Origin: Prostheceraeus crozeri | Lineage: Eukaryota > Platyhelminthes > Polycladida > Euryleptidae | DNA length: 64,000 bases | Direction of reading: 5' to 3' | Assembly: GCA_907163375.1 (NCBI GenBank) | Contig: CAJQUW010016167.1 | Coordinates: 62,001 to 126,000 of the forward strand | In this document: piece after piece, positions 33,943 through 46,200 of the stretch | Numbering within the stretch: position 1 is the stretch's first letter | Layout of the letters: every line of letters begins with the position of its first letter | The notes under the pieces: generated by a model | Databases searched by the model: none | Told to the model about the DNA's origin: nothing | What the model saw: only the letters and a program-made list of their open reading frames with translations | Position numbers and translations under genes: made by a program

Positions 33943-34640
33943 TTATTTGGAAGATGACTCTTTGACAACAAATTGGTCCATCAAAGACACCATCTTTTTC
34001 TCCTTTTGTTTCAATAGAGTCTTTTTCTTATCTAATAGAAATTTCAATTTTTCTTCCAAATCTTTCACTTTTGTTGTTGCCGTCGTAATAGACTCTGCAA
34101 GTTTCTCTTTTTCGGAAATAAGTTCTTACAATTGCCGATCCGTTTCCAGGGCAGAACTTTCAATACTCATGATCAGTGAGTCATTTGACTTCCGAAAATC
34201 GGAAAAATCTCCAATAATTTGTGCCTCCATGTTTTTCCTTTTGATATCCTCGTTCGCTTTGGCTTCATCCCTTTTTCTCTTCCTGTAGTGCTGATTTGCA
34301 GCAGAGCAGACACTCAGAAGGCTTTCATTGATTGGAACAGTGGAATTTGTCCAACCATTAGCCAAAAATATCGACTTACTGACGACCAGTGCCTGTATAG
34401 TGTCCGGCGAGAGGCAAGATCGCTTCTTTGTCACAACGTCAGACAGGACACTGAACTGCTTTTCAGTTTCGCTGTTTCCATGTGGGATAACGATGACGGT
34501 TTTCACCAGTCTGCAGAGCATAGGCAACTTTTGATTTTTTTCCATTGTTGACCAGAACTCAATGGTCGATTCGCTCGAAGGTTCACTTCGGTAGCCTTCT
34601 TCGATTCACGAGACCATGGGAATGGGAAGTACATAAGTCA
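33943..34640 (-). pseudogene. hAT transposase C-terminus (dimerisation domain plus coiled coil)
   Basis: The frame carries IEFWSTMEKNQKLPMLCRLV, then TVIVIPHGNSETEKQFSVL and KKRSCLSPDTIQALVV. These are the hallmark of the hAT C-terminal dimerisation region (P.L..L, IP..N...E..FS, R..L....I..L). A single stop at about 34126 follows ALETDRQL. The same frame then continues for about 60 codons as a Lys/Glu/Leu-rich coiled coil (ELISEKEKLAESITTATTKV, ending KESSSK) to 33943, so the original protein probably had a C-terminal coiled coil. The RNase H core upstream is missing or unrecognisable. Confidence 0.8.
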
Positions 34641-34854
34641 TAAATGTTTATTCTGAAATATACAGAAAACGCAAAGCGATGGCCGCAATGGCACTTACAA
34701 GTAAGCGTTGATAACACGTGCAACATATGCATGCGCAAAGTTTAGCATCAATAAAAAATACATGAGATATATATTTACAAATTTACCGAGTGATCATGAT
34801 GTACATGCACATGATAAACAAATTATATGAGACCCACATATTTACAAATTTTAA

Positions 34855-35220
34855 GAGTCAGCGAAACTGATCCCCTCAGAAATATCCAAAGAATCAACTT
34901 TGCCTTGTTACCACCTTGCTCAAAGACACTTCGAAACAAAATCAAGCGCGCACATTATGTTAGTAAAATCTGGAGTCGTGGAACGGATCGCAAACCGAAC
35001 GATGATTTGAACCCATCAAACTATAGTTTGATACGGATGGAAAGTTGAAGATGAGAGATACTGGGTTCCGGATTGGTTTGAAGGGGAAAATTTACCTACA
35101 TACCTCAGTAAAGATGTTCGTGAGGAAAGCACTGACCTGAACCAGACGGTTGACGAGAAGTTTGAGGAAGAATGGACCGACGAAAGTGATAGTGATAGCG
35201 ACAGTGAGAGCGACGATTGA
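34855..35220 (+). pseudogene. C-terminal tail of a repeated, probably mobile-element gene
   Basis: On the plus strand one frame reads LPPCSKTLRNKIKRAHYVSK, IWSRGTDRKPN, then after a frame change near 35045 ERYWVPDWFEGENLPTYLS and an acidic end DESDSDSDSESDD with a stop at 35218-35220. The order R..Y...IW......P....GW....WVP.W is one I recall from the ends of multi-copy invertebrate genes of mobile origin. The family is unnamed here. Orientation is opposite to the hAT frame. Confidence 0.4.
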
Positions 35221-35559
35221 TGTTGTACTTTTGTCCGTAACTTTTCTTCAGAAAAATATTTTTTTCTCAATAACTCTTTCTTGTCACAGTAAGACACCAT
35301 ATGTAGCCTTCATTACCATCTATCTATTAAAAATTAGCAGAAACATTGAAGATTGCAATCAACCATTATATTTTGAATAAAGAAATTTTTTTAGATATTT
35401 AGAAAATTTAAGTTGGTATTTTATGAATGAAATATACAAATTATACAATGGTCTATTTTAGGGGTCATTTATTAAACTGTCTGTTTCAGGACACGCACCC
35501 ACTAAAATGTCTGTCATAGGTATTTTTTAATACTCAGTACTTCTGTCCTCAACATGTCT

Positions 35560-36370
35560 TGGTTTGAGCCGGGACATCCAATGTTGGAGTATTGGCCCTT
35601 TTGGGGGTCTTTCAGGGGGCCTGACACGTAGGTGTCAGGCGATCATAAAAAAATCATCGATACAAAATTTACACTTCAATGATCATGGTCACAATATATA
35701 TGCAAATTCACTCGGATCAATGAGATTGAGACTCTTACTGATCTTCATTATAATGAGAATCATCTTCTATATGGAATGTAGGAATGTATCTAAATAAAAT
35801 TTACCATCAGGTATAAAATGCACTTGTCAAATAATTTTATACGAAATCACATATTAGCAGTCACAGCATGAGCAAAATTCACTTAGATCAACTGATTTGA
35901 GTCTTTTCTTGAACATCATGAAGGTTGGAGCTTTCACAATTGAATCGTTCAATGAATTCCATATTTTAATGACGCGAAAGAAAAACAATCCACTGAGATA
36001 GTTCGAATTAACTTTTAAGACTGGCACAATCTGACAGCTGTTACGTGATTGACCTCGAGTAATTTGAGATGAAAGGTAGGTGGTAAAGAAAGAGTTGAGC
36101 GACAAGTCGAAATGATTATAGTACAGTTTATACAAGAAGTACAAGTCCAACAAAATGCGCCTATATTACATGTACATGTACGTCGTTGTTTAATAGAATT
36201 AACTAGATTTTTCCGAAAAATTCATGGAATAAGGGAATGAGGATTGATAAAGGAGTCGAGAGGTTTGAAATTGATATTTTAGATAAATTTCTATCATACG
36301 CTCGTATGATTACTCGGGAACGTTGATATTTATTGAAGATGTTTAACTTCAACAGGACCCAATGCAAAAA
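35560..36370 (-). mobile_element. 5'-truncated LINE, C-terminal piece and 3' UTR
   Basis: The minus-strand frame 35854-36153 (LDLYFLYKLYYNHFDLSLNS, TRGQSRNS, FFFRVIKIWNSLNDSIVKAP) matches the usual end of Jockey/CR1-type ORF2 proteins, where a TRG box is followed by R.I..WNSLP..IV. Downstream, at 35618-35640, an almost perfect stem GCCTGACACGTAGGTGTCAGGC would lie in the 3' UTR. RT motifs are absent. Upstream sequence to about 36370 is decayed. Confidence 0.65.
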
Positions 36371-36405
36371 ATCCTTTTTGTTAGAGACACTGCATAATGG
36401 AAATT

Positions 36406-36515
36406 TTCAGGAATTTCGGGTCCATATTTTCGGGAATTCGGGAAAAATTCCCGAATTCGGGAGAAACTTAAAATTTTCGGGAAATTCCCGAATTCGGGAA
36501 TGAATTGGAGCACTG
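36406..36515. repeat. TTCGGGAA/TTCCCGAA subterminal repeat cluster of the hAT
   Basis: About nine half-sites of the form TTTCGGGAA or TTCCCGAA occur in 100 bp, several forming palindromes such as GAATTCGGGAAAAATTCCCG. The left end at 30265-30300 carries a sparser version. Such clusters are usual transposase binding regions at hAT ends. Confidence 0.75.
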
Positions 36516-36519
36516 CGTA

Positions 36520-38430
36520 TATAATGGTTTTTAATTACCGCAAAAAATGGGACGCCTATCAGACATGGCGCTGGGCACCACCATATAAACAGAAAAAGGG
36601 CGCCTAGTACCGCGATATGAGCGACAATGAGGCGCCGAGCACAGACATGAAGATAGGTTTTGACGAATTCCAATGATAATTCATAATTTTTGTTGCGCAG
36701 AACGAGCATTTTTCTAAAACTTGTAGGTAAGAAGAGTGCGGCCGGAATTCCGACAAAAGCCGGAGAAATCATATAACTGTATACGTTATTTTGATGCAGT
36801 TTAAGCGCAAGTTGTGTAAATAATTATATAATTGGTTTTAAATCTTGATTTTTAGTGATGTTACAGACATTGCAAATATTGATCGGAAAAAATCGAAAGG
36901 GAACTGTTGCTACGAAAATGACGAAATCGAGAGACAAGTTTTGAATAAGTATATATACGGGACATTAAAGGGTTGAATGAACTAAATGAAAAAAGACTAA
37001 ACTCAAACTGAGTTCAAAATAAAGTTGGAGAACCCGTGGGCGTGTGGTAGTAATATGTGCACTTCCGACGCTTTTTTGTTGCATTAAAGATTCAAAGTTT
37101 TCAAACGGATTTACACTTTCGAACCATTAACGTTCTGATGTTTAAAATTTACATTTAGGTATACGAGTATGTTAACAGCTTGAAAAGCATCAGCCTATAA
37201 CGCGTTGCATGTCTGATCTTTAAACACAAAAGGAGCATTTGTTTTTGTTGCCGTGATAGTATATTTCATTTATATGAAATAATCTTAATCTTGCAACTGG
37301 TTTGGTCATTTGTGATGATACTTAATTTATTTCCGTATTAACGCATTTGCGTGTTTCTGTCATTTAATGTCATTCGAGATGAACGTCAGACAAAACAACC
37401 CACCGTTTCATCTTTAAATGTAGCATAATCCGCGAGACCTTTCGACTACTCTTGTCAAGCGGGGTACGTCATATTTGCAGATCTAACAGATACAAAGCGT
37501 TTCTATACAAAGTCAAATAAAAGGTCAGAACCAAGGTAGCGCGAGAGTAATCACTGTTTGTTTCTGTATACACAACATGGGTCTTGTGATGTGGATGATA
37601 GTCGCCTCCAGGAATGGTAGTAACGCTGTATGACGGGCTTTGGCAACCTTCTTGATTATGCGACATTTAAAATTGAAACAGTTGCTTTGTCTGACGTTCA
37701 TCTTGAATGCTATATCGGTCTCACGTTGATTTAATGTCGTCAATTACTCATCATTCGGTGACTTCACCTATCGACAAATTGTTAATGCAATCATTCGGGA
37801 TCTATCATCTAAGTCGGATCTTATCAATAAATGAAAATAAGAAGTGGACAACAAAATAAACACGATTAAGTGAGAAATTAGAGACTGTAAGTATGAAGAA
37901 ACGATTCCGAAATTACTTTTTATTTTTATCTATAATTTAAAGAATTCTGATATAAGAGTAGAACTAGCTCTCCTATTACATCTCAACCCTCATCGGATCA
38001 TATTCTGTCCACCTCTCTACATATGTAGTCACATTTTGTTTCGCTGTATTTTTTACTTCCATCAAAGGAAATACATGCTTTATTACTGATTTATGATCAC
38101 TTTAATCAAATTATCTTATAAATGCATCCATTCGAGCCTTTCCAATTCCAAAAATATACTGTAAAAAGAGCAAACACAAAAAAATTGTAAAAAATCCAGC
38201 TTTTGGAAATTTTTAAGTTGAAAACAAAACGATTCATTCTTTCACGATAAATCGCACTAGTGTCCAGTAATTACTCAAAGTAACTGTAAAAAGGCATGAT
38301 AATACATCACTTGATATATTATAACAAATTCAGCACTGTAAAATTGATACAAAAGATCTAGCAAGTTTTAGAGCTGAGCTGGTAGTAATGTACTACTGAT
38401 TACATTACTAAATACGAATATACGAATGAA
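36520..38430. other. no recognisable gene
   Basis: Intergenic sequence between the hAT and the next LINE. Frames of 60-120 codons exist but none resembles a known family and none has splice support. Confidence 0.4.
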
Positions 38431-38511
38431 GCAGAGAAAAAAAGAAAGAGAAAAAATATATATTTGTCGTAATGAAAATCAAAAATTACAGAGACAATTA
38501 TGAAAAAACAG

Positions 38512-41140
38512 TTATTTGCAAGTAAGGTCAGAGAGACCATTAATGACCAGAGAGCTTAAAACGACGAAGCTATTTTGCCGGCGATTAGTAGTGCACATTG
38601 GGACCAAAACATGTTTTCGCATAGATTTTGGAATAATGTAACACAACGGATGTCCGGGGTGCAAGCACTTGTTGTAGAAGCTTTTAAAAGCCGCCAGTCT
38701 AATTGCATGAAATCTTGTCATGTCATTGCCACAAGAACATTGTGCAGGGCAAATCAGTCGCCTTCTTCGTTTATACAAACTGTTGATAATATGATTAATT
38801 TCATAACTGAAAACACCAAATAACTGAGTACAATACATGATTAAATTTTCTATTAACATGTGGAAAGTCAACCACAATTCGTCATGTTGTAGAACATCCT
38901 TCAAGATTTTCAACAAATATAGACGTTTTGAGCATCTTCTTAGCAATAAACTGAAATGGGAATCCCATTTTTAAGTTTCATTCCACATAACACCAAGTAA
39001 TTTGCATTCGCTGACAATTTCAAAAGGGAAAGGAAAATACATCTCAAAGTTTTTCTTTCTTATACAAACACATTTTGTTTTTGACAAATTTAATTTCAGA
39101 TAATTCTTTTATAGTATAAAATTCAGATGTAATCATTTCGATAGATCCAGGTACATCAGATTTAAAAATTGGACACACTTGAGACACGTCATCAGCATAC
39201 ATGATTAATGATGTGTTATGAGACAGGGACATTATGTCGTAACAATACAAAATGAACAAAAACGGGCCCAAAAGGGAACCTTGAGGAGCTCCGCTAAGCA
39301 CCTGCAACTCTGAGCTAACAATTGACCCAAATTTGACCCTTTGATAACGATTACTTAAGTAAGAAGACATAAACTCAACAAAACGTATAGGGAACTGAAG
39401 AAGTCTTAATTTCTGAAGCAATACTTTTTGACTGATGGTATCGAAGGCCTTTGAAAAATCATAATTCAAGAGCATGCAACCAGTAACATCAGGTTTTTCT
39501 AACAATTCTGTAATAATATGATGTAAGGTAACAAGACAGGATGTTGTACATGAATTTCTTTTATAAGCAAATTGAAAGCTGGGTACACGTTCATAGAACG
39601 CAGTACGCATGGTCGAAAGTATATGATGTTCTAAAAGTTTAGCCGGGACACTTAAAAGTGTGATGGGTCGAAGATTTTCGAAAGAGACAGGAGAACATTT
39701 CGGAATCGGAGACACAATGCATTTTTTCAAATCTTTTGGAACATAACACTGAATGATGATAGAGTTTATTATGTTACACAGTGGCTCACAAATATATGGC
39801 GACGCTAACTTATAGAAACGGTTGCAAATTCCGTCAGAGCCCGTAGCTTTATTAGTAGACAACTTCTCTAAGAACAGAAAAACATCATGCGGGCTAGTTA
39901 GGGGACACCAATCATCATCATTGTGATTTGAAGTTGTGTCAGGTGAATGGTATGGAAGGCGGTCTTCCGAGTGAAAATGTTTTGCAAAAGATTCATTGAT
40001 AGCATTAGCTGCACTCATGGTATCAGAAAACTCATGTAAAATAGGAGCTAAAGGATTTTTCACATTATTGCCTTTAGCATCAGATACTACACTCCAAATG
40101 TTACGAGATGATCTTCTTGACCTCTCAACCCAAGACATTTTACACTTCTTGATTTCTTCTTTACATTTATGTTTATAGATATTATACATATGAAAATTTT
40201 TACAACGATATGCAAACCATCTTTTACTAATCAAATCTTTTAAGTAAGCTGATATCCAAGGTTTGTCACGAGTAGACATGGCAATCGATTTACTTGGGAT
40301 TACAGATAAACATGATTGAAACAACGTGTAAAATATTTCAAACTTTTTATCCAGATCATTAACATGATACTATTCATGAAAGGAACATATATTTAAGCGA
40401 GTGATAAAGTCTGCAATATGACAACTCTTCAAATCATATAAAGTACGATATTCCTTACAATCAGTGTTAGTGTCAATGTTCACTGGGGATAAAAGTATTT
40501 GGCAATGTGAGCTCTACGTCTTGAAGTCAATGGAGGACCAACTGAAGCATCCATGTATATTTGGTCTAAAGAACGGCTTACTAGAAAACGATCTAGTATC
40601 GAAGTACCTCGAGTAGGCATTAGCACCTTGTCAAATTGATCATGAGAACTTTGCAGGAGAGATGTATCAAAGTGATTCAGATCACCACAAAGAATAACAT
40701 GAATATCAGAGAATACAACAGTTACATCATCAATGAATTCAATTAAATAATCAGATATCTCTGTCGAAGAAGCTACACACCTACTCACATCGGGTGGAAT
40801 ATATAGGGCAAGCAAGAGATAATGCGATGGGCCAAAACGAAATTGCACGATTATATATTCGCATGAAAGTTCACTGAAGCGAGAAGCAATTAGACGTTTC
40901 ACTTTGACAGAAGAACGTAGTCACAAAGCTACTCCACCACCAGAGCGTCCAGTTCTATCACATCGCAATAAATGATACCCATTTAAAAGAAAAAGTGAAT
41001 CATCATGATTATCATTTAACCAGGTTTCGGTAACTACAAAAATATCAGAATTGAGAAAATCCTTAGTTATCCGCAAATCATCCATCTTGCCAGGAGTAGC
41101 AATTGAATGAGCATTTAACAGTAGTATTGATGGTGCCTGG
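38512..41140 (-). pseudogene. LINE ORF2: endonuclease and RT, several breaks
   Basis: Endonuclease motifs start at about 41110 (SDIFVVTETWLNDNHDDS, CDRTGRSGGGVAL), continue at 40480-40902 (HVILCGDLNHFD, MPTRGTSILDRF). RT lies at 39044-40324 with ATGSDGICNRFYKL, LRPITLLSVPAKLLEH, LLNYDFSKAFDTIS, LSGAPQGSLLGPFLF and SLIMYADDVSQV. The C-terminal region is 38512-38946. Breaks seen are a TGA after GGVAL near 40920, a frame change near 40495, a stop near 40372 and a frame change near 39044. The YADD catalytic motif is intact. Confidence 0.85.
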
Positions 41141-41145
41141 AGACG

Positions 41146-41781
41146 TCAATCACTGGTTCTCAAAATAATCTTACCGTTCTTGATCATAACATTTTCCCCA
41201 TTGTCGCGACGACACTTTAATTCCTGTCTCAAATTTCGTTCCTCCTCTTGCTGCTGCGGGGTTAGATCAGGCTTTAAAAATACCTTTCGAAACTGATTGG
41301 TGTCAGAAAGTTTGCCCAATTTCGGCGCTGCTCGCAAGATGAGATCTCTATTCATTTGTGACGAGAGAATTATTTTCATAGGCCTTGGTTTCTGTCGAGA
41401 TGTTTTGTTGCCCAGTCGGAAACATCTTTCCACTTTAACATCTTCAATGCCAATTTTTGAGAAGATATTCAATGCATCTTCTTTGTCGCAATTAGCACCT
41501 GGTGCATTCGTAGTTAACTGCTCAGGCATACCGAAAACAACAATGCTGTTCTTACGATGCTCCCTGTCTTGTAACTCATTCAGAACATCAGTCTTGAGAG
41601 TACTATGAATGCTCTCGCTTACCATGACCAAATTCCTCTCCCATTTAATTTCAGCCTCGGCAATGAGCCGCTTGCTTTCAGAAATAAGTTCCCTCCTGAT
41701 ATCCGTAATCGCATCAGACACGGCATCTGCTACAATTTTTTTCAGAGAGGACGAGGAAATCGATGGATTTTGGTCCGCCAC
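41146..41781 (-). CDS. LINE ORF1: coiled coil plus RRM-like nucleic acid chaperone
   Basis: An intact 211-residue frame starts MADQNPSISSSSLKKIVADA. A heptad-rich helix covers about residues 10-75 (ITDIRRELISESKRLIAEAE). An RRM-like region follows (RKNSIVVFGMPEQ, then VERCFRLGNK and RPMKIILSSQMNRDLILRAA). The C-terminus is basic (LTPQQQEEERNLRQELKCRR). ORF1 proteins of this type bind element RNA and form particles. Although ORF2 behind it is broken, this frame has no stop. Confidence 0.75.
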   Translation of the reverse strand: MADQNPSISSSSLKKIVADAVSDAITDIRRELISESKRLIAEAEIKWERNLVMVSESIHSTLKTDVLNELQDREHRKNSIVVFGMPEQLTTNAPGANCDKEDALNIFSKIGIEDVKVERCFRLGNKTSRQKPRPMKIILSSQMNRDLILRAAPKLGKLSDTNQFRKVFLKPDLTPQQQEEERNLRQELKCRRDNGENVMIKNGKIILRTSD

Positions 41782-41789
41782 ATCACCCA

Positions 41790-42005
41790 GTCAACCGACA
41801 CACGTGTATTACACGTGTTATGAACACGTATAAAACATGTGTTTTGTGTCGAGCTTTTACACGTGTTAAACTGGTGTGCAACAAGTAGAAATACACATGA
41901 TATACGCGAAATTTACACTGTTCAAGCAATCTTTTGCACGCGTTAAACTGGTGTGTAACAAGTAGAAATACACATGTTCTACGCATATTTTACACCGTTC
42001 AATAG
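41790..42005. repeat. tandem duplication with CACGTG sites upstream of LINE ORF1
   Basis: A unit of about 83 bp (GTTAAACTGGTGTGYAACAA, then GTAGAAATACACATG) occurs at about 41865 and 41945. Before it, ACACGTGT-type palindromes occur four times (near 41800-41865). It sits directly 5' of ORF1 in the LINE's orientation. Confidence 0.65.
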
Positions 42006-42249
42006 TGCTTAAATCAGCAAATCTACTTGTATGTCAATGTTATAAGAGTATTTCAATGTTCCCTTACCTTGTCATTTCGCTGGAGCAGGCCTACTGCGAG
42101 CTCTGGAAATCTTCTGCGGGAAGCAATTGTCCTCTGCAGCAACTATACTGACGTTGATCGAATTGAATCATTCATGCGCACAGTTCATCATCTGCAAAAT
42201 AGATCTAGACGACGCATTTTAAAAATTTATATATTTGTTTTTCAATTCG

Positions 42250-42745
42250 CGATCCCACTTCTTGTCTTACCGGAATGGGTTGGAAATCTCCTTTTGCTGC
42301 CACCAGCTGGGATGATTATGCCAAATAATCCAAATATTTCGCGAATATGATGAGTAACAAAGCAAACACTTCACCATTATCACTTATAGCTCTGAATTTT
42401 GGCTTAATGGACTGAAAACTAATTTGAAACATTTAATACAAAAGCATAGTAACAAACAAATAAGATACTGATGTTGGTGAGTTAGAATTGAATCATGAGC
42501 GAAGTGCATCAATTATCCTCGAATACCATAGGCCCGCAGGTGTTTTCAAATAACCTGAATTTTTCTAGCTAGCTATCGGTTTTTTTACTTGCCGGAATAT
42601 GATAGAACTCTTACTTCTGTCATCGTCAGCTCAGAAGATTGTGCCAGATAATCCAAATATTTCGTGAAAAGGATGAGTAACAAAGCAAACACTTCACCAT
42701 GATCACTAACAGCTCTAGAATTTGGGCAATTTTTGGCAAACGAGA
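42250..42745. repeat. diverged direct duplication, period about 330 bp
   Basis: CTTRCCGGAATRKG..., GCCARATAATCCAAATATTTCG and GATGAGTAACAAAGCAAACA occur in the same order at about 42268-42405 and 42593-42735. No coding frame is conserved. The remaining sequence to 43220 holds nothing recognisable. Confidence 0.65.
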
Positions 42746-43224
42746 TGAATACTTACATAGTATAAAAATGACACGAACTTGACTGTAAGCATGCAAGAAA
42801 ATGAAACAGCTACATGAAAATTACTAGCGAACTGAAAAAGAAATGAGGGCATGATTTATATTTCAATATGGACTAAAATTCCGGAAGTACTGACGATTTG
42901 ACCGATTTGAACTTCATCTTACACTTCAACTTCAATACAATTTCAATATAACAAAGTTGTCGCTTAGTTGCTCACCACTGATGCCGTTTGTCGACGAATT
43001 GGAGATCTTTATTGCAGCTGTCGGCAGATATTTCAAGATTGGTAATTAATTGTTAAGAAAAAAAACAGCCATGGTATCATTTGATTGCGATGAGCTTGAG
43101 TTGGAGTTTCTAAAAATGAGGGCATTAATTTATATAAAAAAACTGCGTTATCTCACAAGAGAACAATGTTTAGAAAGTGATTTGATTTAGGTTGTGTTTT
43201 GTTTTGACATTTTCCTGGCATTAA

Positions 43225-46200
43225 CCCATTAACGACCATGTTCCCGCTGCGGGAACATTCTTTTAAGACATGATTATGAGCATTAAAGAACACAATAGGA
43301 AGGAGTTGGGCGCTAAAAATATACAACAATGATCCAAAAAACATATGTCTGACAGTTTCATGGTGATATAGTCAACAAGTTGCGTCATGGAGAAGGAGAA
43401 ATCCATTTTTTTGAAAAATAATTTCAAAATTATCAATGGTGCTGATCAAATGCCTTCATAATTGAAATTTGGACCAACAAATCACATCAGACCGATGAAT
43501 CGTGAGCTCCTGGCATGCTCCACCCATTGGTGACATATCTTTTGAAAAATTGATTATCTACTTCGATTCCCAGTTGTATGAAAAATGTTCCCACAACGGG
43601 AACATGGTCGTCAGGGGGCTTGTGCACTAGAGATGGTCGGCTCTTTTGATTGATGCTCTGCAAGTAATTTTATCTTGGACGTGCGGCTACTTGAGTGAAA
43701 TATCCGCGAAGATTGACTGTAAATTTGATGTTTCTGTGAGTTACATGCTGCAGAAAGTGGTTGTACACGTGCATGCCTGTTTATTTTGAGTGTGATAAAT
43801 CAAAGCTATTTCCGCCGAAGAAACGGCGAAACAGTGTAAATCAAACACACAAATCTCTCTGACCCTTGACTGTGCCTTGAGTTTGAATCAATAATTGGGT
43901 CGTAGGGCAATCCCCAAATTCTCAGGCAGACTATGACATTGTTAACAGCCTCATTGTACTGAGGATATCGGACAATTTTGATACATTGAGAGATAGGAGT
44001 TTCCACAGCATAGTCAAGCTGCTGAACATAGATATTTTCTGTATTCCAGTCTTCTCACGAGTTCACAGTCGTTCTCTACCATAGTGTGCGGTGACAGGTG
44101 CTATCTTGAATCAGTGTGCTCTACAAAGTCATTTTCTCTTCTGCTTGAGAATAGTTCAGCGAATCTCATTATGGTGAAGAAATTGAAGTTGGATGAAGTT
44201 GTTGCAATGCTAGAAGATGACGAGTCGTTTGTGAGTGCAGACATTGCAATACAGCCACCTGGAGATGGAGATTGTTCAGAGGAAGACAGTGCAGATGAGG
44301 ACGATTTTGACATTAATCGATTGAGCGGCAATCAGTTATTGGCCGAGGCTGACGTTTGAATAAATTACGGTGATCGAATATCTGATACCATGGATGATGA
44401 TTCACAAAGTGAGTCCTTGGGTGATGCCTTGCAGACTAACTCCATCCAAGACGACAGCATTCATAGAGAACGTTAGAGGGATGAAAAGCCTCCACTACTG
44501 ACTGATTTGAGATGGACTAATCGTGACATCAAATCAAGGAATTCACAGAGCACACCTGAAGTGAACCACTTAGAGGAAATTGGGACACCTCTCTCTCTGC
44601 TCGAATTGTTCTTTGATGATATGTTGATCTCAGACATTGTTGACTTTACAACGTTATACGCACGAAGAGAGAAAAGTGACAGAGTTTGGCATCACAAAGG
44701 AAAAATTTCGCTTATTTTTGGCAATGCTTTTGATGAGTGGATACCACAGATTGCCAGATCGTCGATTGTATTGGAGTCTGTCTCCGGATCTCTTTGTTGC
44801 TGCCATGTCGGACCCTATGCCGCGTAATGAGTTCGAAAGAATTCTACGAAATTTGCATTTATGTGATAACTCGAATTTAGACAAAAGTGACAAATTTTCA
44901 AAGCTGCGTCCTCTCATCACAAACCTCAATGAGAAGTTCTTGAAGTATTCGTCAAATTGTAAAACAAAATCCGTGGATGAATCCATGATTCCTTACTACG
45001 GCTCCCCGGAAGTAAACAAAGATCAACAACAAGCCTATCAGGGTAGGCTATAAAGTTTGGGTACTTGCAAAGGCCTACGGGTATGTGATTCAATTCGAAC
45101 CCTACCAAGGGGCTGAAACAGGGCGGCATATCTCGACAACAACAACATGGGGACTAGGTGAGCACGTTGTTTTGAATCTAATGGAGCGCTTACCTCCAGG
45201 TCAAAGCTACCATGTATACATGGATAACTATTTTACTTCATTCCGGTTGCTTTCATATCTCGGAACAAGGGGCATGACACTGGTGTAATCAATAAGAAAA
45301 AATTGAGCAAGTGTGATATCATGGGTAACAAAGATCTTGAGGAAAAAGAACGAGTTCATGTGGAACAGGTGACTGCAGAGCAGGATTCGACAACTATAAC
45401 AGTTGTAGGTTGAAATGACAACCGAGCTGTCTACATTGCCTCCAACTGTCTTTCATCCAAACCAACAAGAAATGTACAAAGATGGAGCAAGATTGAGCGA
45501 AAGTATATTCAAGTGTTGCAGCCAAACCAATTCCATTGCTACAACCAGTGCATGGGATACGTCGATAGAATGGACCAAAATGTTGCAAAGCATGGAATCG
45601 GAATTTGCGTGAAGAAATGGTGGTGGGCTCCATTCGCATGGATGCTGGATGTGGCCTTGCAAAACTCTTGGATTCTTTATCGCATCAATAAGTCATGTGA
45701 CAGTGCTCAACTAAGTTTGCTGGACTTCCGACGTGAAGTCGTGAGCTCCATCCTTTTTGCAATGTTCCTTCAGAGGTTCGATTTGATGATGTGAAGGATT
45801 ATCAAACTCCCGCACAAAAGCAGGGTAGATGCAAAGTCTGCAAAACGAACTCTAGAAGATGTTGTGCAAAGTGCCGAGTAAATTTGCATGATGAGTGTTT
45901 TGAAGTCTTCCATCGATACTGACTTAAGTTATGTATACTATGTCGTCTTGTATTTCGCTAGTGGGCGCGCTTGAGATCACCTACACGCATAAAGCAGTTT
46001 ACAGACTTTGTATAACATTTGAATTTCAAACTGATAATACAGGTTTCTATGATTGATTCTGAGTCTTCATTCTAGCAGATCTCATGGATTTGACACTTTT
46101 TATCATAGTTGAAGTATAGTCAATCAAGCATGTTATCATATCATGAGCAGATATTTCATAGTTGCATGTTATGAAAAAATATCGCAATTTTCATAGACAG

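Larger units (their letters stand above)
30236..36515 (-). mobile_element. large hAT transposon, 6.3 kb, filled with later insertions
   Basis: The outer ends are CAGTGCTCC (30236-30244) and GGAGCACTG (36507-36515), a hAT-type terminus. Both ends continue with TTCCCGAA/TTCGGGAA-rich subterminal repeats, very dense at 36410-36500. A hAT transposase C-terminus lies inside on the minus strand (33943-34640). The flanks share only CGTATA, so a full 8-bp duplication is not seen and the element is probably old. Insertions inside are a LINE at 30650-33590, a plus-strand gene tail at about 34850-35220 and a truncated LINE at 35560-36370. Most of the transposase N-terminus and core is not recognisable. 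Confidence 0.65.
38440..41800 (-). mobile_element. two-ORF LINE (CR1/Jockey group), damaged
   Basis: It reads from a 5' region near 42000 through ORF1 (41146-41781) and ORF2 to an A/T-rich tail near 38440. ORF2 carries several stops and shifts. The 5' flank at 41790-42005 has a short tandem repeat with several CACGTG sites that may be the element's own 5' UTR. Endpoints are approximate since no target duplication was found. Confidence 0.8.
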
